Origin: Dasypus novemcinctus
Taxonomy: Eukaryota; Chordata; Mammalia; Cingulata; Dasypodidae
Direction of reading: 5' to 3'
NCBI RefSeq assembly: GCF_030445035.2
Contig: NC_080678.1
Coordinates: forward strand, 66,975,087 to 67,039,086
Length of the DNA: 64,000 nt
Below the pieces are notes generated by a model. The model was given only the letters and a program-made list of their open reading frames with translations, was not told the DNA's origin and made no database searches. Below are positions 23,441 to 35,725 of this stretch, piece by piece. Each line of letters opens with the position of its first letter. Position 1 is the stretch's first letter. The translations under genes and the position numbers were made by a program.

Positions 23441-25045
23441 ATTATTCAAAGCCATCTTAGGAGAGAAAAATATTTAGTTAAGAAATAAATATCACCATTT
23501 TAGTGATTACTTGGGTTTTCGACTCACTATTTTCAAATTCAATGGAAATTTAAAAAAATTTTTCAGTGATTTCAAATAAATACATCAAGGTTTTCTTTGT
23601 ACTTGGTGGAGGTTCTCCCTGCCAAATTGCAGATTGATCATACCATTGGAAATGGGATGATTAATGAGTATGAACTATTCAATATGCTTATTAAAAATTC
23701 TGTGCTACTCACTAGAATGCACATTTGGATATAGTCTCCTGACATTTGATATGTCTCTGGCAAAACAAAAGATGACTCATGGAGAAAACAGTAAATTCTG
23801 TTGGCTGCTAGCAGACTCTCCTGGGCCCATCCACTCCCCACCACGCCCAGTCTCAGCCTTGCCTAAGAACCATGGAACATGGGTATCACTGATGCCACCA
23901 ACAGCTTTACGTGACTTGATGCTTTTTTTTTTTTTGGATGATGCTAATACATTCCTGGTTTTTCATTTTAAGACTAGCTAGGTCATAAATTCATGCTTAT
24001 TATCAGTGAATATTTTGCAAAGTGCCTTGACACATGGTAGCCAGTCAGTTTGTCCAATGTGTTAATAAGAGAAGGACAGGTAGACTACGATGAACGTTGA
24101 TTTCCAGATTGTGTATGTTCTTAAAATTATGCTGTAGTCTAATTTGTAATAAATGAAATATGTGTCATATTGCCTTTTCATAGACTTATAATTTTGAAGA
24201 TATTTTTACTTGTCCAAAGGTGTTTAACACTTAAGGTTTAAATGCTCTTTTTCCCCTCTTCCTATTTTCAAACCTGCCAACAACCCCTCCCTTCTCCAGG
24301 TCTCTGTCAAATAGTTCATGATATGCAGGGGTTTTTTCTGAATTAGACTAATTAGCCCCTAATTTACTTCTTGCAAATTTTAATTTCTAAGTGACAAGTT
24401 ATCTTAAAGTAGGGACATGCTTTTAAAAAATTTATTTCACCATCAAAAAGCATTTAGAAAATAAATTTCAAAGGTAGATCATGTCCCAAATTTTATAATT
24501 CTAGGCTTAGTGGTTAGCAACAATGTCAATCGTAAGAAAATAAAAGATGAAGGTTTTGGGTAAAAATCCTTTAAATGTAACAAGAGTTCTTGTTAAATTT
24601 ATGATACAAAAACCAAGGTGCCTATTTTCCCTTGGCACAAATAATATGTATTGGCTAGCTAGAAGTGGTTGTAATTATGTGGTATACAATACAGGGTTCC
24701 ATTGTTGCCAAAAACAGAAAAAAGGATGAACCAGACCAGAAATCAAGTATTGAATAAACAGCTTCCCTAGACAAATGAATTTAGCTGATAGAAAGAAAAA
24801 AAAATAAGTTTCTTTTACTTTCAGTTTTACGACCTTTACAGATAGATCCACGTTCTATATTCAAAAAATTTTGAAGTAAACGGATTTCTCACATATTTCA
24901 CTCCACAAAACAGTGTAGTCACATGTTTTACACAGCATAAATTGATTATACTTTGGTATGCTGTTTTCAGGATTTTAAATACCAAGCAACTTAACGCTGA
25001 CCTTTGTACAAGTTATATATAGGGGCTGGTTGTATCGCTCTTTGT
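23441..25045. other. intergenic, nothing recognised
   Basis: About 1.6 kb of AT-rich, apparently single-copy sequence with a T run at about 23925. No gene is identified. Confidence 0.45.
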
Positions 25046-25460
25046 GGGTTATGACATTGATATATATTTTTTCCTTTTATTCTTTTTTTTTTTCTTTCTT
25101 CTTTTACTTCTCAGGAGAAAAATTTAGTTTTCTCTTGTATGGGAAGATTCATGATTTCTTGTTTGGGAGATTTATGGCTTTGAAAATATCTACTGATCAT
25201 GTGGGAATATACATATATATGTTTAAGAAAAAAATTAAAAATCTATATAATCTTATCTACCCAGAGATAATTGCTATTAACTCTTAACTTTATATATAAC
25301 ATACACATCCAACCTCCTGTTCCCCCACTTTTAAAAATGTATACCAATCTAGATTCTTATAAATAGCATATATTTATAACATAATGCCAAAAATATTGTT
25401 CTGAAATCTGATGTCTTTTTGTTTACTTAACAATACATAGCATAGACATTTTCCATGTCG
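25046..25460. repeat. Old LINE-like remnant
   Basis: Has the 'taatcttatctacccagaga taattgctattaactc' motif and a tail reading catagacattttccatgtcg, typical of an old dispersed mammalian LINE-derived repeat. Preceded by a T-rich run. Confidence 0.4.
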
Positions 25461-25985
25461 CTTTATGGAAGTTTTGGCATTTCCTATTTTTGTGTAGGAT
25501 CCAGCAAGTCCTGGAAAACCGGCAGTTTGGGAGGCATCCAGTTATAGTATCCTTGGCAAAGACAACAGTGAGACTTCTTCAAAGCAGCTTGAAGAAGAAT
25601 GGACATGGATAAGTGAGAGCTGGACAATACATTGTAGATGTTTAATAAAGGATTCTGCTTATAAACTATGGTGTGAGAATATAGAATGGCCTTTTTTAGA
25701 TTGGGCTAAACTTCATTTTTTAGGAGGTGAGGACGTACTTAGTTAAATTTAAATGTAACCCCCATTTGCAGTGCCATCCTGTTGAAGGAGTACCAGACAT
25801 CATTCTTATTTCTCTATGTATAAGTCATACATTCAGAACCATTGATTTGATTTTTCTTCTTCAGAGATTTTTGTTATGTTTATGTGCCCCTCATGTTATA
25901 AATATCTATCACTTTCCTCACATATCTTTTGCAAAAAATATTTTCCTTCTTTTTTAAAATTTAAAATATTTTCTCATTTCCATTT
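25461..25985. other. intergenic, nothing recognised
   Basis: Apparently single-copy sequence with no gene called. Confidence 0.4.
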
Positions 25986-26640
25986 TCTATTTATCTTAAG
26001 GAACTACCCATTGTGTTTATTTGCTCTTTTGTTCCTTCTAATGTAGTCTCAATTTGAAATTTATTTTAATTCGTTCCTGAGTTCTGTAACCTCTATTTTT
26101 AATGCTTTCATCTTTTCACTCAAATCTGAATTTTTGCAATAGTGATTTTTCTTTTATATCACAAATTTCTTTTAGCTTGTTTTGAAATGTTTATCTACAG
26201 TTTTCATCTCTTTGGAGGGTATGTCATTCTGGCATGCCCTCCTTACTTCTATGGATATCTCCTATATTATTCTACTTCCTATTCCCTTTTTTTCTCATTA
26301 TAAGTTTATATAGATTTTTCACCTCAATCCATTTCTGTTACTAATTTTTAAGCAAAAGTAGATTTCCTTAACAAAGAGTTGAAGATATACGGCCCCATAC
26401 TTCCAAGATTCGCCTTTTCTGTTGACACATTTGCAGTTCTCCTGTTCTCATGTCAGAAGCCACATTGCTCTTCCTCTGTGCAGATGTAGATGCTGTACCA
26501 CTAGCTTGTATTCTGAGGTTTGTGGAGGACACTTAGGTTTGTTTTTTTGTATATATTTTTAATGAGTCTTTAGTTTTGCAATCTTATTTTTTTTGGTTTG
26601 TTTTTTGGGGGAGGAGAGTTTTAGTGAGTTTTAAACATAG
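25986..26640 (-). mobile_element. Old antisense LINE (HAL1/L1-like)
   Basis: T-rich antisense LINE body with phrases such as ctctatttttaatgctttca and acaaatttcttttagcttgt, similar in style to 12000-12200 and 60880-61100. Boundaries approximate. Confidence 0.4.
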
Positions 26641-26734
26641 CTAATACCGCCTCGATTTTCCATTACTTATCTTTTTAGGTATATGAATATGTTTCTTCTC
26701 AAGTAGATTTCTCAAATTCTCTAGTTTTGCATGA

Positions 26735-26880
26735 AACAATTATTAAAAATAATAGTCATCATTTTCGAATGCTTATTATATTCCAGGTATTCAATGAATT
26801 AAATGGTTCATTAGTTGTTCATAAATCTTCACAACAACCCCTAGGTAGAGCTATTTTATGACCATTTTATTTTTAAAATT
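26735..26880 (-). repeat. MIR SINE remnant
   Basis: cgaatgcttattatattcca, ggtattcaatgaattaaatg and cttcacaacaacccctaggt form the complement of the MIR 3' half. Confidence 0.6.
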
Positions 26881-26884
26881 TTTT

Positions 26885-28160
26885 ATTTAATTGCCTTTTA
26901 AGGAAAAAGATACATAGATCACAAAAAAGATTATATTAAAAAATACAAGGTTCCCATATTCCCAACACCCCACCCCACCCCACTCCTCCCACATCAACAA
27001 CCTCTTTCATCATTGTGGCACATTCATTGTATTTGGTGAATACATTTGGAGCACTGCTGCACTGTATGGATTATAGTTTACATTGTAGTTTACACTCTCC
27101 CTTGGTACATTCAGTGGGTTATGGCAGGATATATAATGTCCAGCATCTGTCCCTGCAATATTATTTAGGACAACTCTAAGTCTTGAAAATGCCCCCAATT
27201 CACATCTCTTCTTCCCTCTCCCATCTCTCAGCAACTACTGTGGTCACTACCTCCACATCAATGACACAATTTCTTCAATTGCTAGAGTCACGATAGTTCT
27301 ATAGTAGAATACCAGGACGTCCACTTTAATCCACATTTTATTCCTCCATCCTGTGGACCCTGGGATGGTGTTTTCCACTCCACCTCTAAATCAACAGGGA
27401 GCTTAGATTCCAAATGGTTGATGGATGTGATACTCCTGCTTGCAGTTGTAGGCGCTCTTGGTTCCCTGGTGTGGTGGTTGACCATCTTCACCTCCCTGTT
27501 AGCTGACCTGGGTAAGTCCAATGAGCAGGACAGTAAGAGTGGCAACTCTGCTGATGCTCCGGGCCCAGCTGGCACATGGCCAGTCCAGAGATTCAAGTCT
27601 CCTGAGTATACACCAACCCCAGTGTCAACCACAGGTTCAATAAAAGTGACAGAAGAGGCATGTGTAGAAAGATCACATCTGAGTCCAACTCCATCACACT
27701 CAAGAACACAAATTACAAAGTAGGGCCCTCTGACAAGGCACTGAACTCCACAGCCATCTGCTGTGACTGTAGAACCTGAGTATCTCCATAGCCCTTAGGA
27801 GGATCAGTACATGGGGTTTTATCTACTTTGGCTGTCTCTTGGATCTTGCTGAGACGTGTGTAAGCATGACCTCTTTGATGACCTCCTGACTCGTTTTTGA
27901 AGACTCTTAGCCATAAAATGCATTTGTCTTTACCATTATCCCCCTTTTATTTAAGGTCTTTTTCTAGTTCTCTTACCTGCTAGTGATTGGTAGTAATTCC
28001 TTAGCACCAGAAGGCTCATCCCTGGGAGTCATGTCCATGCTGGGGGGAAGGTAATGCATTTACCTGCTGAGTTTTACTTAGAAAGTGGCCATATTTGAGC
28101 AACATGGAGGTTCTTAGGAGGTAACCCTTAGGCACCCTGGAGCTCTAGAACTAGTTGGGG
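26885..28160 (-). mobile_element. Antisense L1 3' region, longest copy
   Basis: Starts with a T-rich stretch, aaggttcccatattcccaac and a C-rich tract. The first 300 bases resemble 16371-16620 and the later part resembles 6640-7030, so this copy links the two shorter ones into one element of at least 1.2 kb. The 101-codon and 114-codon frames inside it (27288-27723) are repeat-derived. I infer a xenarthran L1 3' UTR; it could also be an unlabelled LTR element. Confidence 0.55.
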
Positions 28161-28184
28161 GCTAACTGTTTAAAAAGGTAGTGT

Positions 28185-28760
28185 ATCTGCTCCCAGGTTG
28201 GGGTAGGCTATTGAGCTATCTAAGATGGTGCCAGTGATCTCTGCTTCCTGGTACTCATGCCTTTGTGTTATCCCTTCTCCTGGAGTGTGGACTGGAACTG
28301 GACCAGGTGACTTGCTTCTAATGAATGGAATATGGTAAATGTGATGATATGTCACTTTTGAGATGAGAGTACAGAAAAAATAGTAGCTTGGGCACTCACT
28401 CGCTCTTGCTTTCTCACTGGCTCATTTGGAGGGAAGCCAGCCACTGTATGGAGAGTCCTGCCTGGAAGGAACTGAGAGAGGTGTTCAGCTAATAGCCAGG
28501 GAAGAACTGAGGCCCTCCAGCCAACAGCCCTGGAGGAACTGACTCCTGACATGTGAGTGAGTTGGACATGGATCCTCCTTCAGCTGAACCTTTGAATGTG
28601 ACCATATTCCACACACCTTGGTTGCTGCCTTGTGAAACATGTTGGGCCAGAGGCATCCAGCTAAGCCGTACCCAGATTCCTGACCCACAGACAAAAATAA
28701 ATGTTTGTTGTTTTAAATAGTTAATTTTGAGGTAATTTGTTACAGTGCAATAGATAACTT
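28185..28760 (+). mobile_element. MaLR/ERVL LTR (MLT1-like)
   Basis: Contains ggagtgtggactggaactgg, gacttgcttctaatgaatgg, aatatggtaaatgtgatgat, attcctgacccacagac, aaataaatgtttgttgtttt and ggtaatttgttacagtgcaa in the order of an ancient MLT1-like LTR. The aataaa near its end is the LTR polyadenylation signal. No internal region is seen, so it is a solo LTR. Confidence 0.65.
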
Positions 28761-28974
28761 ATATACAGGTCATACAATTATTAAGTAGCCCGACTGGACC
28801 AGAACTCAAGGGACCTGTGGTCCTTTACCTCTGTGTGGCAATGACTTTGTTTAGCTTATGCACAGTCCTTCTGTTCTTCTTTATTCATCTATTTGTTCTT
28901 CTTTGAAAGAAACTTTATTAACTAGAAATTGCCTCTTGCTGAACTAAGCATTTATTTTCCACCTGAGCACTTCC

Positions 28975-29160
28975 TTCAAGTCATATGAATTTAGTGTTGA
29001 AAGGAACCTAAAATTCATATAGTCCAAATAAGCCCACCCTGAAACTTTATAGATAACAAATTTAGGCCCAGTAAAATTAAGAGATGTGCCTAAAATTGCA
29101 CAATTAGTGAAAGAATGGGCATTCAATTCTAGGTCTCCTAATGTCCAGGAGCTGTGAGTG
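28975..29160 (-). repeat. MIR SINE remnant
   Basis: gaactttatagataacaaat-like and agatgtgcctaaaattgcac followed by attagtgaaagaatgggcat is the complement of the MIR core. Confidence 0.5.
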
Positions 29161-30465
29161 GGTACAGACTAATAGCTCGGCATGGCTATAGCTCACCACC
29201 TCTTTCCAGGCTTGGAGTAGAATCAGTTTGATTCTTATTCATTTTAGCTGTATAAAAATACAGGGTTCTGGAAGGGAACAGCTAAAAGACAATGACCAGG
29301 ATTATTTATTTTCTTTACTTTTAGACTTACCTCCCCTGAAAAAGGGGTCATCATCCTGTCTCCAACTGAGTGACTATGCATCTTCCAGTCCTTTAATCAG
29401 TTTCATATTGAGAGCCAACTCCAAGTGATCGGTTTCGGCATTTTGGATTGCCTAGTGAGAAGCATTTCCTGAGCTGGAGTGGAAGAGAGCTCTGATTAGT
29501 AATATCAGCCCTGAGAGAAGGTTGAGGGAGTTGTGGTGTGTTCCATGTAGTTAGCCACTGGGATTTCTGCAGAGTTTGGTCTGGTTCTTCCCTTGATGAC
29601 CCACTCTCTTCCTTCAATGACCCATTCTTCCCACAAAGGCTGCCAAGGAAGGCTTACATTCAATGTTTCATTGGCCCTATTTTCTGGAAAACTTTTCTTC
29701 TCATTTGATGTGAGATTTAGCACATAAGTGGCATTGGTGGAATTTACCTTGTAACCAAGAGTGGTGTTAGAAGCAGAGCCAGTTCTCACATCCCCAAGCA
29801 CTGGACACTTTTATGGCTTGGAGGCTTTCGTTTCTGGCTAGACCTAAAAGTCACATTGCCAGCAGACTGTCAGTCCATTAAGAAAGGGCAGGAAGGTACA
29901 ACTTTACACATGCTATTCTGTTGTCCTTTGCAAAACATTCCATCTTCCCTAATCCCTGGGGGTCACAAGAATAAATTTACTAGTGAGTGTGAGTCCAGGA
30001 GTAAAAGGATAACAGGATAAAATATTGGTACTGTAGATCAAAAGCACAATTAACATGCACCCTGAAACCTGGGCAACAGTAGGAGCTGTGAGGTTGGGAT
30101 GCAAATATATCCCCCATGAGTGGTAGTTTTGACACTTTGGTAATATTGTTTGCTTTTTTTTTTTTTTTGCAAATATGAGGGGTTTGTTTGAATTCAGGTA
30201 AGTGACTGGGAAAGGTTCATTTCCTTCTTGCCTTCTTCTGCCTGCTCCTTAATTTTGTTTTTTGCTATCGCCCATTCTATTCATCACCTATGTTATCTCT
30301 ATTCCTTTTCAACACTGGGGTGTTGAAATAATTTTTACTTCCAAAAATATTTTTACTAGATGGTTACTTTTTAAGCATAGTAAGAGAACTCTAGGACTCC
30401 CTTTGCCATCTGGACATTTTCTGTCTTGGATTTCTGGAAAACACAATATCTTTCCCTTTGTGATG
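29161..30465. other. intergenic, contains unassigned antisense frame
   Basis: Apparently single-copy. A sequon-rich complement frame at 29505-29810 is described separately. A poly-T run lies at about 30155-30169. Confidence 0.4.
29505..29810 (-). other. Unassigned sequon-rich open frame
   Basis: About 100 codons on the complement, following an in-frame stop just upstream, with no ATG at its 5' end. The translation carries six Asn-X-Ser/Thr sequons (NTT, NST, NAT, NLT, NET, NVS) within roughly 45 residues, and one early Cys. This density is reminiscent of an extracellular or envelope glycoprotein fragment. I recognise no family, see no signal peptide or membrane segment, and see no splice sites that convince me. 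A chance frame is the leading alternative. Confidence 0.2.
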
Positions 30466-30570
30466 GAAAGTGGTAAGAACCTGAACACAACTGGATGCTC
30501 TGAGCTGTGTAACTTGGGTCAAGTCACTTTGGCTCTGTATACTTCATTCAAGTTCCCTACGTATAAATGA
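30466..30570 (+). repeat. MIR SINE fragment
   Basis: gagctgtgtaacttgggtca followed by agtcactttggctctgtata is the MIR core. Confidence 0.55.
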
Positions 30571-30839
30571 GAGCTAGAGCTAGAGAGAGAGGTGAGAGCG
30601 AGAGATTGAGACTGAGTGACAGAATGCCAACTGCAGTTTTCAGATTGATGTTCTGGAGCCACAGGATTATGAGGAGGGAGAAGCTAAATTAGTGACAATC
30701 TTCTGTACTTCTCTAACCAACCAACTCTGCGGTGACTAGTTTTCTATAGTAGCTTTCTGCAGTTGAGTTTATTTGAAGAATGGTTTTTACTTTTTAAACG
30801 TGAAAACGACTAGAATCGATGAGTCTCAGGCTCCTGTCG

Positions 30840-31120
30840 CCGCTAATATTTTGCAACCTACAAGTAATCAGATGTGTCCGGATAATGAGGGAGCCCAGTT
30901 AGAGCACAGTCTTTGTCAGACATCTCCATGTTTGAATCACAAGCACACCACACTGTGGGTCTTTGGGCAAGTTATTTAACCTCTTAAGGCTTAGGTCCTC
31001 TCCTTTCTAAAATGGAGATAATAGCTATACCCATCCAATTGTAGTGAGAACCAAACGATGTAATAGCAATGTTCAGCAAATTATAAATGCCAAATTAGTG
31101 TTACTATTATTAGTCTTAAG
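30840..31120 (+). repeat. MIR SINE
   Basis: ctttgggcaagttatttaac, cctcttaaggcttaggtcct, ctaaaatggagataatagct and ttagtgttactattattag follow MIR order over nearly the full element. Confidence 0.7.
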
Positions 31121-32383
31121 AAACATCTGAGTTATAGATAGTAGGCTCATTTTCCTTTATTACTTCCTTTATGTTTATTTCAGATATGCCTTCTTCTAGA
31201 AAATGAACTCTAAAGGTACTAAAATAGAATATCTAATATTTTGCTGCCCTTTTAACTTGGCTTTGTGGAGGAAATATGTATGATTTTAGAGTGTTTACTT
31301 AAAGGCATGTTGATTTCCAAATAAACTCTACCATACCATGGATGTCAATTTTGAAACAAAAAATTTCAGTTAGAAGTTAAAATTAAAAAAAAAAAAAAGA
31401 AAAAGAAAAGTTTCTGTAGATGACGCTTTGGTACCACGTTTCTCGTAAATTTTAAGCATCTATTATTCTCTGAGTCTTTGGATCTCAGTTTCTTGATCTG
31501 TGAAGTAAAGGACTGGACAAGATAATTTTGCCCATTCAACACTGATGAGTCAGTTTCTCTTCATATGTGACATTCTAATCTGTCTCATTTCTCCAGGTCT
31601 CTTGATCCTCAACTGCAAATTGAGAAGAGAATGTTTTTACTATCAGGTGTCCCTAATTCTGGCATTAGAGTTTTAGTTCTTTTTATGTTCCTACTAAATG
31701 TACTTACTCTATGGTTACATAATCATCCACACTGTATCACAATTTAATTTCTAAACATGTTTCTAGGTGCATGGTTGCTAGCCTGTCAACCAATGCCAGG
31801 CATTTGCTAGGTGTTTGGAGACGCAGTGGTGAAAAGACTGATTCCCTGCATCTAGGAACTCACAATCTAATGATGAGTCAGACATAAAACATAATAGTAA
31901 AGATAATAATAATATTAATTTTTACAGGCTGGATGAACACAGGGCTCCAGATGAGAGAGCAGGACTTGACTGGGAATTATAAATACTTTGGTATTTTTGG
32001 AGCATGAAATACTAAAAAAGGTTAGGTGGGATAGCTAAACAGGGGCTCACTAAGAACCTTTTATGTCATTTGGTAAAATAATATCTGGTCATATGTTGAG
32101 ATTATTTTTTTATCTTTTTTTTTAAAGATACATAGATCTGTTGAGATTATTTAAACACAGTTGAAATGCCAAGGTTTTAATGAAATAGAAAGACAGTTTT
32201 AATATAAACTTCTAAAGCTCTTACAAAAATATGTTTGAAATTGAGTTTTTTGTATTTTTTCTTAAAAGAAATTAATTTAGGGAAACCAATTAAGAGTGTC
32301 TGGAAAAGAAGACCAATCCGTTTTATTTTAAAATACTCACTGCAGCATTTTCTCATGACAGCTGATCAGGGTTAGTGGTGTGG

Positions 32384-32414
<31 letters not shown>

Positions 32415-32849
32415 ATTCTCTTTTGGGGTTAGAGGTGATTTTTATTTTTAAGGTAAATGTAAGATAACACTCATATCATGTTGTTTTTTTTTTAATCCAT
32501 TATGGTTTTTCATATTTTGTAAACGTAAAGATTTGATGTGACCTTGTTATTTAAAATTTCCCCAGTATTTTTCTGAGAGCTTTATGGCATTTAAAAAATC
32601 TACACAATTGATTACCTGGCATTTGATTTCTTCCTTTCCTTTGAATATATTTAAAAAACATGCTTTTCTTGAAATAATTGGGAAGATAAAGACAAAGAAA
32701 GCAAATATCCTCTAAGGAAACAAAACAATTGTCAACTATTTCAATTTTGCTTCAATTTTTGTAGAAAGAATACAGGACTCAGAAGTAGTGAATTCAAGGT
32801 TCTGCTATTTATCTACCTACCTACCTATAAATTTATTTATTTGCAATAA
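31121..32849. other. intergenic, AT-rich, nothing recognised
   Basis: Holds an A run (31386-31400), a (TTTG)n run near 32390-32415 and a (CTAC)n scrap at 32811-32825. About 31790-31880 resembles an old SINE/LINE motif (ccaggcatttgctaggtgtt). No gene. Confidence 0.4.
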
Positions 32850-33265
32850 TGGTATAAAATCATGTGTTACTGTTGTGGATCATGACTCTGGTTAATAGTA
32901 CAAATATAAGAATGTTCTTTCATGAACTAGAGCAATTGTATGTCACTATTATAAGCTGTTACTGGTATATGGGAAAAATAGACCTAATACAAATTATGGA
33001 CTATAGTTAAAAGTAGTATTTTAATATTCTTTCATCAATTGTAACAAAGTTACCACTCCAATGCTAAATGTCAATAATGGAGGGGTATAAGGGCGGGGTG
33101 TGGGATTTTTCTTTTCGGGGTAATAAATAAGTTCTGAAATTGTGGTGATGAATGCACAACTGTGATTATACTGAGAGCCATTGATTGTACACTTTGGATG
33201 GACTGTATGGCATGTGAATATATTTCTGTAAAAATACTTAATAAAAAAGCATGTTACTTCATTTG
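32850..33265 (+). mobile_element. L1 3' end
   Basis: Contains tggactatagttaaaagtag, atcaattgtaacaaagttac, gtggtgatgaatgcacaact and ccattgattgtacactttgg, ending in an aataaaaaa tail. The same terminal sequence occurs at 54975-55115 and, more diverged, at 54770-54870. This is the + strand 3' end of an L1. Confidence 0.7.
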
Positions 33266-33880
33266 CTTTTCTAAAATTAAAGTTATGCATTCTTTTTGGC
33301 TTAAAAGAATAAAACAGTTCTAGAAGGCTTGTTTAAAAGCTAGATGTACTGCATGTCTTCCTTACTTTTCCCATTTCCTCAAGCAATCAGTTCCAACACT
33401 TTTAGCTTGATTCTATTTTTACCTACACATCTCCAAATAACATTCTTATGTTGTGACTTCTTGACTTAAAAAAAAAAGGTTTAGGCATTATCGATTGACA
33501 TTCTCCAAGAGCAGATGAAGATTTGCTCCTTTTCATCACTGCCACCCACACAAAAATCCCACTACACATATACATACTTTCCAATCCCTGAATTCCTAAT
33601 CAAGTTATATTTTATTTTAGATTAGATCAGTATTCAAGGGTTATATTATTATGAACATGTAAATGCTAGTCATAGCTCAGCCATATAGCACACTCTGATT
33701 ACACAGACTTTGCTACATAATGTTTTGTTAAGGAGTTAATAATTGCTTCACTCCCTTCCCCCCCCCCCCCTTTTTTTTAGCTTAGTTTTCTTGACGTGAT
33801 CACTAATTTTGACTTATTCCCTTGTTTTGGTGGCACACAGTCTTAAATAGATTTCTAAGACAAGACGTAAGGACTGTAAA
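33266..33880. other. intergenic with C/T tract
   Basis: A C12 run followed by a T8 run lies at about 33761-33778. No gene. Confidence 0.5.
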
Positions 33881-34060
33881 TTTTTTGTATCTTTCTTACC
33901 CAAGAATGAAGTTTAGCCTCAGGTTTGATTGATAGTTTAGCTGGGTATAAACTTCAATGTAGGAAATTACTTTCCATCTGAATTTTGAAGGCATTGCTCC
34001 ATTGCCTTCTAGTTCCTGGTGTTGCATCCACTTGGCATGACTCTAACTATATGTTTTCTC
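33881..34060 (-). mobile_element. Antisense LINE fragment
   Basis: Has ttgaaggcattgctccattg and ccttctagttcctggtgttg, standard antisense phrases of old L1/HAL1. Confidence 0.6.
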
Positions 34061-34179
34061 TGTGCCTATACTCAAGAAGTGGAGCCCTGCTTGAGAAAGT
34101 AAGAGGATAAGTAAATTGATACCATTATAATTTATGACTACTATCTTCAAATGGATTCTTAATGTGAACTTATTCTTCT

Positions 34180-34275
34180 TTTCTTTCTTTTTTTTGAGGA
34201 ACCAGGGGGCTGTGATTTGAACCTGGGACCTTGTTGTGAAAGCTGGCACTCAATCACTGAGCCACATCAGCTTCC
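34180..34275 (-). mobile_element. tRNA-like SINE fragment, inverted
   Basis: gaggaaccagggggctgtga, tttgaacctgggacctt and aatcactgagccacatcagc match a second tRNA-headed repeat also seen near 47880 and 48910. The box B complement (gatttgaacc) is visible. Confidence 0.6.
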
Positions 34276-34584
34276 CTGAGTTGGTTTTTGCTTGAGCCAC
34301 ATCCGCCCCCCACCCAAGCCATTCTTTCACAGATGAAGAAAGACTTTTTAAAACCACTCTACTTTCCTCAGACTTCTGAGACAGGAGATGACCTTGACTT
34401 TTACTCCTTAGGGAAAATAAAAGCCATCAGATGAGAATTCCTTTGTGTTCCAGAAACAAAACCTACAAACTGATCTATTTTGTACCCATCCTGTTCACCT
34501 TCTGACCAGCTGTTTCTCCTTTACTTAGATCTTGGAATCTATTCTGCTCACTCTATCAAGACCCTGTAATATCAATTCCTCCTC

Positions 34585-34606
34585 CTCTCTCTCTCTCTCT
34601 CTCTCT
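34585..34606 (+). repeat. (CT)n microsatellite
   Basis: Eleven or so CT dinucleotides followed by a T run. The surrounding 34276-34800 holds no gene I recognise. Confidence 0.9.
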
Positions 34607-34809
34607 TTTTTTGGTATGCTTGGCTTGTATCGAACGGAGCTTCTTTCGGGTGGCTTTTAATGCTCAAAACTTATTCATTGAACCAATCATCCAACCTACC
34701 AGTCAACCAACTAATATACAAAAAGCAGCCCTCCCCTTACCCGCATGTGTGCTGCCTCCTCCTACTACACAACCTTTGCTTGTGTTACCCCTTTGAGAGC
34801 TACTCTTAG

Positions 34810-34915
34810 TGGCAGAGTGTGAAGTATCTGAAATCTAATTTATAAAGGAGACTGCCTGGGTTCAAATCATGATTCTACCACTTAGTTGTGTAACTTTGCA
34901 CTAATCTTTACTCTT
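34810..34915 (+). repeat. MIR SINE fragment
   Basis: tgcctgggttcaaatcatga, ttctaccacttagttgtgta and actttgcactaatcttt are in MIR order. Confidence 0.65.
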
Positions 34916-35049
34916 CATTTAATAAGTTTAGAAAAGGAACATATATTTATGAATCAGAGCAGTTAAGCTGTACATCTGCTCCTGGTTCTCCAGGAGGAGA
35001 TAGCAGGGTTCTCTGCCTGACGAGGCAGGGTTTTGTGGACATTATGTGT

Positions 35050-35215
35050 CAGACAGCCCTTTGTAGACCTGAGTTCAATACCTGACTCCATTATTTGCTG
35101 TGTGACCTTAATCAAGTCACTTAACTTCTCAGAGTCCCAGTTTCCTTATCCATAAGTAAGAGGATACCACAGTCCGTAGCACAGGGTCAATTCTTGGTAA
35201 GTAGGCTATAAGTCT
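35050..35215 (+). repeat. MIR SINE fragment
   Basis: gacctgagttcaatacctga, tttgctgtgtgaccttaatc, aagtcacttaacttctcaga and cagtttccttatcc are a clear MIR core. Confidence 0.75.
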
Positions 35216-35283
35216 TAAAAATTCTATAAGAATTTCAATCTACTTTAAGCATATTAAATGATTAATGGCACCAAGGTTATTCA

Positions 35284-35725
35284 TGGCTTAGTTTCCTAGA
35301 GCTGCCATAACAGACTACCCAAACTGGATAGGATAAAACAAGAGAAATTCACTGCCTCACAGTTCTGTAGGCTACATTCCCAAAATCAAGGTGTTGGCAG
35401 CGCCATGCTACTACTGAAGTCTCTCTGGAAAAATCTGTTCCATGCCTCTCTCCTGGCTTCTTGTGGCCGCAGGGGTTATAGACACATCTCTCTCTCTCTG
35501 TCTTTTTTTCTCTCGTCTCTGTGTCTCCTCTCCCATTCTTATCAGGACACCAATCATTTTGGATTAAGGGCTCGCTCTAATACAGCATAGCCTGCTTTAA
35601 CTTCCCTAATTCCAGCTGTAATAATGACCCTTCTTTTAAATAAGGTCACATTCTGAGGTACTGGGGATCAGGAAACAACATATGTTTTTTGGAGGCGGAC
35701 ACAATTCAATCCATAACCCAAGGCT
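35284..35725 (+). mobile_element. Ancient LTR-like repeat
   Basis: Carries tggcttagtttcctagagct, gccataacagactacccaaa, cacagttctgtaggctacat, caaggtgttggcag, taaggtcacattctgaggta and cacaattcaatccataaccc, the signature of a common old mammalian LTR-class repeat. A CT-rich run at about 35488-35535 is internal. Family name not assigned with confidence, and no duplication is seen. Confidence 0.6.
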
